Assembly: GCA_023395735.1 (NCBI GenBank)
Contig: JAEWYI010000050.1
Location: 1 to 9,427, forward strand
DNA: 9,427 nucleotides
Reading direction: 5' to 3'
From: Cyanobacteria bacterium OH_SFB_17
GTDB lineage: Bacteria > Cyanobacteriota > Vampirovibrionia > Gastranaerophilales > Gastranaerophilaceae
The position numbers and the translations under genes are program-made. Below are positions 1 through 6,233 of the stretch, piece by piece. The stretch's first letter is position 1. Each line of letters begins with the position of its first letter. The notes under the pieces are model-generated. The model had not been told where the DNA came from. It worked only from the letters and a program-made list of their open reading frames with translations, and did no database searches.

Positions 1-1053
1 GGCCACGTTGCAAAAACAGGCGAAACCATAAACATCAAAGATGCATATCAAGACGACAGATTTAACAAAGAAATAGACATGCAAACAGGTTACACCACAA
101 AAACCATCTTGTGCATGCCGATTAAAAACCTTAAACAAGAAATTATAGGTGCTTTTCAAGTTCTAAACAAACTCAACGGCGAATTTAGCGAAGAAGATGA
201 AGATTTGCTTATCGCAATCGGCTCAAGCGCAGGTATAGCGCTTGAAAACGCTCAGTTGTTCAAAAAACAACAAGAAATGTTTATTGAACAAAAGCAGGTT
301 TTTGACAGCTTTATCGATACTCTTGCAGCCTCTATCGATGCCCGAGACAAGATTACAGCAGGTCATTCAAGCAGAGTAAGACTTTATTCTGTTCTGATTG
401 CAAAGCAATTGGGACTTGAAGAAAAGATGATTGAAATAATTGAAAAAGCCGCAACCCTTCACGACATAGGAAAAATCGGCATAAGAGATTCTGTCTTGCA
501 AAAAGAAGGCAAGCTGACTGATGAAGAATACAAACATATTCAAGAACACGTTGAAATAACCCACAATATCTTGGAAAAAATTCACATGTCTGACGATTTT
601 AAACTGGTAACTGAAATCGCATGTTCGCATCACGAAAAATACAACGGAACAGGCTATTACAGACATCTTGAAGGTCAAAATATACATCTCGGCGGAAGAA
701 TTTTAGCAGTTTCGGATGTTTTTGATGCAATAACTTCAAAAAGACACTACCGTGACAAAATGCCGATTAAAAATGTTATAAGTATTCTTATAAAAGACTC
801 GGGCTCCCATTTTGATAAAAAAATGGTAGATTGTTTCCTTTCTATAACAGTTGAAAAAATTATCGGGGTTTTTCTCACCGAAAACAATATGATTTTAGAA
901 GAAAATCACAAATTTATTTTTGAAAAATATACCGTTAAAAATCTTTACGAACTGCTTTTAAAAGAAGAAGAAAATGAACTTTCTTTTGAAGAAAAAGAGT
1001 TTGTAGATTTGTTCAATTTATACTACATTGCAAAATCAAAAGGAGAAGATTAA
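1..1053 (+). CDS. GAF domain + HD-GYP phosphodiesterase-like signalling protein (5' truncated)
   Basis: The reading frame is open from base 1, so the start lies upstream; 350 residues are visible, and the ATG at 79 is internal to the GAF domain. Residues 1-88 are the C-terminal part of a GAF domain and include an NKFDE-like signature (N56, K57, F62, D66, E67), which in known GAF families goes with cyclic-nucleotide binding. A short linker helix leads to an HD-GYP domain (about 100-285): AGHSSR with H122, HD at 154-155 in HDIGK, H183, HHE at 210-212 and D239 in VSDVFDAIT. HD-GYP proteins hydrolyse cyclic di-GMP in the cytoplasm. The metal-ligand pattern looks intact, but the GYP signature reads GYY (Y220 replaces proline). 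A charged helical tail of about 65 residues follows. The frame ends 5 bases before the exported TPR gene, implying one operon. Catalytic activity is inferred; a role only in sensing or binding is possible. Confidence 0.93.
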   Translation, partial: GHVAKTGETINIKDAYQDDRFNKEIDMQTGYTTKTILCMPIKNLKQEIIGAFQVLNKLNGEFSEEDEDLLIAIGSSAGIALENAQLFKKQQEMFIEQKQVFDSFIDTLAASIDARDKITAGHSSRVRLYSVLIAKQLGLEEKMIEIIEKAATLHDIGKIGIRDSVLQKEGKLTDEEYKHIQEHVEITHNILEKIHMSDDFKLVTEIACSHHEKYNGTGYYRHLEGQNIHLGGRILAVSDVFDAITSKRHYRDKMPIKNVISILIKDSGSHFDKKMVDCFLSITVEKIIGVFLTENNMILEENHKFIFEKYTVKNLYELLLKEEENELSFEEKEFVDLFNLYYIAKSKGED

Positions 1054-1058
1054 ATTTG

Positions 1059-2675
1059 ATGAAAAAAGGGACGTTTACAAAAGTTGCATTGTTAATTTGC
1101 GCATTTGGGGTTGGAAATGTTTTTCAGCCTGCATTTTGCGATGATGCATTTGTTCCTTTAAAAGCCCTTAGCTTAGAAAATCCTCCTGCTGTTTCAGGTG
1201 AAATTACAATCGATTTAAACAGACCTTCGGAAGCTTTAAAAACCATAAATTTAAGCGACGGAGATGTTTTTTATCACATGATAGGTGCAAATGAAAGATT
1301 TATTCAATGCAACATAAGAGCAGCTTGGGAAGATTTTAAAACACTAATCAACGCTTCTTCAGATAACGATTTTATTTATATGTCGTTAGCAAACAAAATG
1401 GCTGATTTGGGTCTTTTTGATCTGGCAAATCATGCAACTTTAAAAATCAAAGACAAGAGTTTGACAAACATTTCTACTGATGCGATGAGAAGATTTTATT
1501 TCCCTAGAAAGAAACTTAAGCTCGATGATGAGATGATTTTGGCAGAAGCTTATTCAAATATTTTATACAACAACCAAAGTTCCGAAGCTGTAAACGAGTT
1601 GTTGAAAAACGAAACCTTGTTGTCAAATTCTGACTACGCAAACTACCTTGTAGCGCTCGGCTCTTACAAATCATCTTTGTATAAACAGGCTGCAAAATAC
1701 ATAAACATTGCAATTCTTCAAAACCCATCCACTCTTAATTACCAACTTTTAAAAGCTAAAATTTGTGTGGAAAACAAAGAAAACGAAGAAGCTCTAAAAA
1801 CAATTGAAAACTTAAAAAAACAAAACCTCTACGCCTATGAATACGAAAGAAAAATAAAATCTACCGAGCAGTTTGTACTATACAAAATAGCCCGTGCTCA
1901 GTGGGAAAAGGATTATCATCTAGGATATTATTACTATCTTGAAAACGACTCTTCAAAAGCTATAAGAACCCTTCAAGGAACTTTGTCTTCAAAAAAAAGA
2001 GCAAACAAAGGGATGGTTTATTCTTTGATGGGGGAAATATATCTTTCAATGAATGAGTTTGAAAAAGCTCTTGATATGGCTACAAAAGCTCACAAAAGCA
2101 ACGGCGGGAATATCAAGTCACTTATTGTCTTGGGCGATTTGAGCTATAGAGACAAAAAATATAAACCTGCGCTAGAATATTATAAAAAAGCAGCCGCTAA
2201 GGACAAAAAATCATCCGTTGCGCTTGCAAAAGAAGCCCAAACATATCTACAGCTGAACAATTCAAAAAAAGCATCAGAACTTTTCACAAAAGTATTAAAA
2301 AATTCTTCTGATAACTGGGAAGCTTACTACAACGTAGCTTTAATGGATAAAAGCAAAGAAGAAATCTATCTTAAAAAAGCGCTTGCCATAAATCCTTTGT
2401 TTGAATCAGGATGGATTGCACTTGCAAAAATCGAAATAAACAGAGCGAATTATGATATCGCAAAAAAATATCTTGCAAACGCATTTTTCATAGATGAAAA
2501 CGACTACAGGTATTATTATTATCAAGGTTTAATTTGCAACAATTCAGGCGATTACAATCTTGCAAAATTCAATTTTAAAAAATGTTTGAAGCTGAATTCC
2601 GAATTTAGCGATGCAAAAAAAGCTTTGGATGTGTTATTGTACGGAAACGAATCGCTCGGACAGGACAGTATTTAG
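1059..2675 (+). CDS. Exported tetratricopeptide-repeat (TPR) protein
   Basis: A 538-residue protein. The N-terminus is a signal peptide: KK at 2-3, a hydrophobic stretch at about 8-22 and a likely cleavage near AFC/DD at 27-28. The cysteine is not in a proper lipobox, so signal peptidase I cleavage is more likely than lipoprotein processing. The first half (about 70-310) is a degenerate helical solenoid. From about 318 to 530 there are clear 34-residue TPR units with the usual small and aromatic positions, for example GEIYLSMNEFEKAL, GDLSYRDKKYKPALEYY and the last unit YYYYQGLICNNSGDYNLA. TPR arrays bind peptides and assemble complexes, here presumably in the periplasm or at the outer membrane; no partner is known. 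ATG 1059 was chosen, but TTG 1056 directly before it lies at better spacing (9 rather than 12 bases) from AGGAGA at 1041-1046 and would add one residue. The stop codon abuts the start of the response regulator. Confidence 0.9.
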   Translation: MKKGTFTKVALLICAFGVGNVFQPAFCDDAFVPLKALSLENPPAVSGEITIDLNRPSEALKTINLSDGDVFYHMIGANERFIQCNIRAAWEDFKTLINASSDNDFIYMSLANKMADLGLFDLANHATLKIKDKSLTNISTDAMRRFYFPRKKLKLDDEMILAEAYSNILYNNQSSEAVNELLKNETLLSNSDYANYLVALGSYKSSLYKQAAKYINIAILQNPSTLNYQLLKAKICVENKENEEALKTIENLKKQNLYAYEYERKIKSTEQFVLYKIARAQWEKDYHLGYYYYLENDSSKAIRTLQGTLSSKKRANKGMVYSLMGEIYLSMNEFEKALDMATKAHKSNGGNIKSLIVLGDLSYRDKKYKPALEYYKKAAAKDKKSSVALAKEAQTYLQLNNSKKASELFTKVLKNSSDNWEAYYNVALMDKSKEEIYLKKALAINPLFESGWIALAKIEINRANYDIAKKYLANAFFIDENDYRYYYYQGLICNNSGDYNLAKFNFKKCLKLNSEFSDAKKALDVLLYGNESLGQDSI

Positions 2676-3320
2676 ATGAAAAACAATATTTTAATTGTAG
2701 AAGATCATGAATTAACAAGATTTGGGCTCAAAACCACTTTTGAGGGCGAAGATTTTATTCAGACTGTATACGAAGCTGAGTTTGCTCAAAAAGCGTTTGA
2801 TATAATTTTAAACAACGAGATTCACCTTGTTATAATGGATTTGGGGCTTCCAGGAATAAACGGAATAGAGGCGACAAAAAAAATCAGGATAAAAAATAAA
2901 GACATAAAAATTGTTATACTCACATCCCACAACGACGAAAAAGAAGTTATAGACAGCCTTAAGGCAGGTGCGAACGCTTATTGCTCAAAAGATATAAATC
3001 CCTCAAGACTAAAAGAAGTTGTCCGCTCTGTATTGGATGGAGCCTCATGGTTTGATCCAAGTATCGCTCATGTGGTTTTAAAAGCAGCGACAAACACAAA
3101 TATTTCTAATTCTGAACAACAAAGTGAGTATAATCTTACTTCAAGAGAAAAACAAATTTTGAAATTAATAACAGAAGGCTATAGTAATAATGAAATTGCA
3201 AAAGAGCTTTTCGTCAGCATTAACACCACAAAAGCGCACGTAGCAAGCATCCTGCAAAAATTAGAAGTAGATGACAGACTTCAAGCCGCACTGAAAGCGC
3301 TTAAAAATAAAATCGTATAG
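2676..3320 (+). CDS. NarL/FixJ-type response regulator
   Basis: A 214-residue cytoplasmic transcription regulator. The receiver domain (about 1-120) has the acidic pair E9/D10, the phosphoacceptor D55 in VIMDLGLPG, T83/S84 in ILTS and the conserved lysine K105. A linker follows, then a LuxR/NarL helix-turn-helix (about 153-210) with LTSREKQILKLITEG and the recognition-helix region NTTKAHVASILQKL. Length and order are normal for the family. The ATG directly follows the TAG of the TPR gene with no gap; a weak AGGA at 2662-2665 may serve as ribosome site, so translational coupling is likely. No histidine kinase gene is in the window, so its kinase is upstream or elsewhere. Being in an operon with an HD-GYP protein and an exported TPR protein suggests they share one response. 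Its target genes cannot be deduced. Confidence 0.95.
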   Translation: MKNNILIVEDHELTRFGLKTTFEGEDFIQTVYEAEFAQKAFDIILNNEIHLVIMDLGLPGINGIEATKKIRIKNKDIKIVILTSHNDEKEVIDSLKAGANAYCSKDINPSRLKEVVRSVLDGASWFDPSIAHVVLKAATNTNISNSEQQSEYNLTSREKQILKLITEGYSNNEIAKELFVSINTTKAHVASILQKLEVDDRLQAALKALKNKIV

Positions 3321-3322
3321 TA

Positions 3323-3386
3323 AGCTGACAAAATTATTGAACAGTTGAGGTAAAATATTTATAGTATAAAAATTCAGCTGTCAAAA
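3323..3386 (+). repeat. Pair of 11-base direct repeats flanking a predicted promoter
   Basis: AGCTGACAAAA at 3323-3333 and AGCTGTCAAAA at 3376-3386 are direct repeats with one mismatch. Their starts are 53 bases apart, about five turns of B-DNA. They bracket the predicted -35/-10 of the second response regulator gene, one just upstream of the -35 and one in the predicted leader. This is the geometry of a two-site operator, for example for autoregulation. Chance similarity in AT-rich DNA cannot be excluded. Confidence 0.4.
3337..3365 (+). promoter_or_regulatory. Predicted sigma70-type promoter of the second response regulator gene
   Basis: TTGAAC (3337-3342) and TATAGT (3360-3365) are separated by 17 bases, the optimal spacing. 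Transcription would begin near 3372, giving a leader of about 27 bases before ATG 3399. An alternative pairing is TTGAGG (3345-3350) with TATAAA (3366-3371) at 15 bases. The gene begins 78 bases after the previous stop, so separate transcription is reasonable. Confidence 0.5.
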
Positions 3387-3398
3387 GGTTAGGTAAAA

Positions 3399-4037
3399 AT
3401 GTCGGAAATCGCAAAAATATTAATAATAGATGATAACCCCAAGTATCTGCAAGATGCTCTTCCTATGTATGGATATGACGTGCTTGTTGCAGTGGATGGA
3501 GTACAGGCACTAAAAGTTTTAGCAAAAACTGATTTAAAATCAAATCCGATAGATTTGATTCTCTTAGACATTATGATGCCTAACATGAACGGTTGGGATA
3601 CTTTAAAATCTATAAGAAACAATGAAAAAACAAAACACATCCCGATAATAATGCTTACAGCAGTAAGCGAAGACCAAAAAATGGTTTCAGGCTTAAAAAT
3701 CGGAGCGGATGATTATATTATAAAACCGTTTGTACTGCCAAATTTGCTTGCAAGAATAGAAGCAGTCTTGAGAAGAGCATCATGGCAAAAAAGAGAAGTT
3801 AAAACCCACGATTTACCTTTCTGTTCTGATGAGCAGGTGGAGCCTTTGACGGCAAGAGAAATAGAAGTTTTGTCACTTGTTGCAAAAGGAGCCAACAACC
3901 AAACTATAGCCGAAAAGCTTTTTGTAAAAGAAGTTACGGTAAAAACACATTTAAATAGCATATTTAAAAAATTAAAAGTTACAAATCGGACGCAGGCCGT
4001 ACTTTTAGCCATGCAGATGAACTTGATAAATAATTAA
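3399..4037 (+). CDS. Response regulator with OmpR-like receiver and LuxR-type DNA-binding domain
   Basis: A 212-residue cytoplasmic transcription regulator. The receiver (about 5-125) carries D11/D12, phosphoacceptor D57 in LLDIMMPNMNG, T87 in MLTA and K109 in IIKPF. The segment after the lysine (LPNLLARIEAVLRR) is typical of OmpR/PhoB-class receivers. The output domain, however, is a LuxR/NarL helix-turn-helix (about 148-208; LTAREIEVLSLVAKG and VTVKTHLNSIFKKL) rather than a winged helix. Cyanobacterial and plastid regulators such as Ycf29 and NblR combine these parts in the same way, but the sequence does not allow a specific assignment. ATG 3399 is preceded by AGGT at 3386-3389 and again at 3391-3394, a modest ribosome site. 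No cognate kinase is visible. The direct repeats around its promoter make autoregulation a candidate. Confidence 0.94.
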   Translation: MSEIAKILIIDDNPKYLQDALPMYGYDVLVAVDGVQALKVLAKTDLKSNPIDLILLDIMMPNMNGWDTLKSIRNNEKTKHIPIIMLTAVSEDQKMVSGLKIGADDYIIKPFVLPNLLARIEAVLRRASWQKREVKTHDLPFCSDEQVEPLTAREIEVLSLVAKGANNQTIAEKLFVKEVTVKTHLNSIFKKLKVTNRTQAVLLAMQMNLINN

Positions 4038-4051
4038 ACTTAATATAAAAT
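4023..4051 (+). promoter_or_regulatory. Predicted promoter of the pentapeptide/E1-like gene pair
   Basis: TTGATA (4023-4028) and TAAAAT (4046-4051) are 17 bases apart; an overlapping TATAAA (4044-4049) gives a 15-base alternative. The -35 lies in the last codons of the response regulator gene. The region is very AT-rich, so the match is only moderately specific. Confidence 0.35.
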
Positions 4052-4074
4052 AATATAACATCGAATATTTTAGT

Positions 4075-4082
4075 AAAGGAGA
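4075..4082 (+). promoter_or_regulatory. Strong ribosome binding site of the pentapeptide gene
   Basis: AAAGGAGA ends 9 bases before ATG 4092. It is among the best Shine-Dalgarno matches in the window and fixes this start. The E1-like gene just downstream has no comparable site. Confidence 0.7.
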
Positions 4083-4091
4083 AAGTCGAAG

Positions 4092-4622
4092 ATGGCTGAA
4101 TACACAAAAGACGAATTGTATGAATTGGTAAAAAATTCACCTGAAGAATTTAATGAATGGAAAAAAACACAATCCAACGTTGATTTAAGCGAAATGGATT
4201 TTTCTTCGCTTACTTTGGAAGAAATTGATTTTTCAAATGCAGATTTAAACGCAAGCTCTTTTGCCGATTGCCATTTAACCTTGGTTAAATTCAACGGTAC
4301 AAACCTAACCTCTTCCGAATTTACAAGATCAACTGCACAAGAATGTGATTTTTCTGAATCTTCGCTAAACGGTGCAGATTTCAGCTATGCGTCTGCAAAT
4401 TACTGTAACTTTACAGACTCCGACATGGCAGGAGTTGTATTTTTAGAGTCAGACCTGACAAATTCAGATTTTTCAGCAGCGTACAACATGAGCGCATGCC
4501 GATTTGACGAAGAAACCGTTTGGCCTGAAATTGATATGTTGCCTGAAGATTTTGACTCAACTTACAGCGACGATTTGTCTTCTCTAAAAGACGATGATGA
4601 TTCCGGACATGAAGAATACTAA
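4092..4622 (+). CDS. Pentapeptide-repeat protein with acidic C-terminal tail
   Basis: A 176-residue protein with no signal peptide, so probably cytoplasmic. Residues 1-30 form a helical cap (DELYELVKNSPEEFNEWKK) of the kind often placed before pentapeptide arrays in cyanobacterial proteins. Residues 31-130 are 20 pentapeptides in unbroken register, and the pattern fades through about 140. The central residue alternates almost perfectly between Leu (or Ala/Met) and Phe, as in DLSEM, DFSSL, TLEEI, DFSNA, so the real unit is ten residues. By family knowledge this folds as a right-handed quadrilateral beta helix of about five coils. Residues 145-176 are strongly acidic, with DDDD near the end. 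Pentapeptide proteins often act as binding scaffolds or DNA mimics; no activity can be assigned here. The stop is 2 bases before the E1-like gene, so the two are co-transcribed and their products may interact. Confidence 0.93.
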   Translation: MAEYTKDELYELVKNSPEEFNEWKKTQSNVDLSEMDFSSLTLEEIDFSNADLNASSFADCHLTLVKFNGTNLTSSEFTRSTAQECDFSESSLNGADFSYASANYCNFTDSDMAGVVFLESDLTNSDFSAAYNMSACRFDEETVWPEIDMLPEDFDSTYSDDLSSLKDDDDSGHEEY

Positions 4623-4624
4623 AA

Positions 4625-5344
4625 ATGGATTTGGAAAGATATAACAGAAATATTTTAGTCCCTCAAGTCGGTGAAAACGGTCAGGAAAAATTAAACTCTG
4701 CGAAAGTATTAATCGCAGGAGCCGGAGGCCTTGGCTCAACTGTTATTGCAAACCTATCCGCCCTTGGGATAGGAAACTTAGGCATTGTGGACAACGACGT
4801 TTTAGAGCTTTCAAATTTAAACCGACAATATATTCACAAATATGAAAACATCGGAAAAATTAAAGTTGAATCAGCAAAAGAATGGATAAAAGCCTTTAAT
4901 CCAGAGATTAACGTTGAAGTTTTCCAGACAAGATTAGATAACGAAAATTTCAAAGATATTATAAAAAACTATGACTTGATTATAGACTGCTTTGATTCTT
5001 ACAAGTCAAAATTTTTGCTCAACAAAATCTCTATAGATTCTGGAAAAACTTTAATTCACGGAGGCGTAAGTGAATTTTACGGACAGGTAACAACAATTGT
5101 CCCTAAAAAAACGGCATGCCTTGAGTGTATTTTGCCTGATTACGAAGAAAGCGCATACTCGATTAAAGGAGTACTAAGCCCTGCCGTTACAACGATTGCA
5201 TCTATTCAATCAATGGAAGCGTGCAAAATAATTTTAGGAATTGACAGTTCGCTTGAAAACAAACTTTTAACTTATAACGGGCTAAAAATGGAATTTAAAA
5301 AAATTAATATTGAAAAAAACCTCCACTGCAGACTTTGCAGCTAA
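4625..5344 (+). CDS. E1-like adenylating enzyme of the ThiF/MoeB/HesA family
   Basis: A 239-residue cytoplasmic enzyme of a family that adenylates the C-terminal glycine of ubiquitin-like sulfur carriers (ThiS, MoaD) using ATP. Visible motifs in order: RYNRNI (R5, R8), the nucleotide loop AGAGGLGS at 31-38, D56-D58 followed by SNLNRQ (N66, R67, Q68), K80, the acidic site D121/D124 in IDCFD, and two CxxC pairs for structural zinc (C165/C168 and C235/C238). The length suits a stand-alone MoeB/ThiF protein without a rhodanese domain. The cysteine usually found in the crossover region, four residues before the GV of GVLSP, is replaced by Tyr (Y178), with Ser at 179. That argues against ThiF-type thioester or persulfide chemistry, though adenylation may be intact. 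No ThiS, MoaD, thiG or moeA gene is in the window, so the carrier is unknown. Spacing of 2 bases and a poor ribosome site suggest translational coupling to the pentapeptide gene. Confidence 0.92.
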   Translation: MDLERYNRNILVPQVGENGQEKLNSAKVLIAGAGGLGSTVIANLSALGIGNLGIVDNDVLELSNLNRQYIHKYENIGKIKVESAKEWIKAFNPEINVEVFQTRLDNENFKDIIKNYDLIIDCFDSYKSKFLLNKISIDSGKTLIHGGVSEFYGQVTTIVPKKTACLECILPDYEESAYSIKGVLSPAVTTIASIQSMEACKIILGIDSSLENKLLTYNGLKMEFKKINIEKNLHCRLCS

Positions 5345-5351
5345 AATTTAA

Positions 5352-6233
5352 TTATTTTTCTTTTTTTGCATTTAAAGTCTTTTCAAATTGACCGAAAGCT
5401 TCGTTCCCGACAAGCTCTTCTAATGAAGCTCTTTTTGCATAAAAATCAGAACGAGCTTTCATTTGCATATCCAAAGATTCTCTGTAATAAGCATCTGTAA
5501 TCAAGATAAGCTCCCTTGAGCCAGTTTGAGCGAGTTGGTAATTTTTATATCTGTCTTTTGTCATTTTTATTGTCATATCAAGCAATTTTTTAGCTGTCAT
5601 GTAATTATAATAGGCGTTTATGACCTTTTGTTGCAAATCATCGATTTTTCTTACAAGAATAATCATATCTGCATCGTTTACTTTTGTGTATTTATAATTA
5701 ATCGCTTTTTCATCCTGCGACATTATACCAAGAACGTTTCCGCCGATAAAAGAAGAGCTTGAAAGAACCGGATTGCCCATGCCTGCGCCCAAAAGAGTTG
5801 ACATACTGGCAATCGTCTGCAATACTTTTTTCACAGACTTATCATCAGGCTTATCTTTGTCAGGATTGGAAAGTTTATAAAGCGCGAATTTAATAATATC
5901 GCTTTTTGTCGCAGCACCCTGCCACAAAAGAATTAAATCCTGCATCATTTCATCATAATCAATTTCTAAATCCTGTGCGACCTCTTTTGATATTTTCTTT
6001 ATGCTCAAATCCGCATAAGTCAACTTTTCTATGTTTGAAAGAGGGTTAATTTCTTTTGCGGTTTCTGTATTAATTTTTTTCTCGAAATTAGCTTTTTTCT
6101 CAATATCATCTGTTGTCCCGACTCTATATGCAGGATCTTTTATAGAATTAAGATCATCATACTCAACCGAAAAAACCGGCGCAGTTGATGAAAAAATTAA
6201 TGTCAAAAGCATTGCGGAGATTATTCTTTTCAT
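5352..6233 (-). CDS. Exported coiled-coil protein with one TolC/OEP-like hairpin (paralogue of the upstream gene)
   Basis: A 293-residue protein with a signal peptide (KR at 2-3, hydrophobic core 5-20, likely cleavage after VFS at about 22). A charged low-complexity stretch follows (about 25-90), then a helical segment with LILLW and IIKFALYKLSNP (95-123), a Gly/Ser/Met-rich hydrophobic region (about 138-171) and a long helical hairpin (about 185-285). The hairpin contains DDLQQKVINAYYNY, a turn at TGSRELILITDAYY and LEELVG, resembling a single repeat of outer membrane efflux proteins (TolC family), which normally have two. The same architecture and motifs recur in the adjacent gene, so they are diverged paralogues. 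The start overlaps that gene's stop as ATGA (6230-6233). An exported location is well supported; efflux or channel function is only inferred. Its end faces the E1-like gene across 7 bases. Confidence 0.88.
   Translation of the reverse strand: MKRIISAMLLTLIFSSTAPVFSVEYDDLNSIKDPAYRVGTTDDIEKKANFEKKINTETAKEINPLSNIEKLTYADLSIKKISKEVAQDLEIDYDEMMQDLILLWQGAATKSDIIKFALYKLSNPDKDKPDDKSVKKVLQTIASMSTLLGAGMGNPVLSSSSFIGGNVLGIMSQDEKAINYKYTKVNDADMIILVRKIDDLQQKVINAYYNYMTAKKLLDMTIKMTKDRYKNYQLAQTGSRELILITDAYYRESLDMQMKARSDFYAKRASLEELVGNEAFGQFEKTLNAKKEK

Noticed and set aside
367..687. Minus-strand open frame of 106 codons inside the HD-GYP gene
   Set aside because: It lies opposite a strongly conserved domain, has no ribosome site and no recognisable protein features.
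1056..1058. TTG as start of the exported TPR gene
   Set aside because: It directly precedes an ATG and changes the protein by one residue; spacing favours TTG slightly, but the ATG is kept as the conventional choice.
1113..1142. Lipoprotein signal at the cysteine of the exported TPR protein
   Set aside because: The residues before the cysteine (PAF) do not fit the lipobox consensus.
5326..5363. CTGCA-GACTT-TGCAG hairpin near a T-rich stretch as an intrinsic terminator
   Set aside because: The stem is only 5 bp and the T tract is over ten bases away on the plus strand and 6 bases away on the minus strand; too weak to call.
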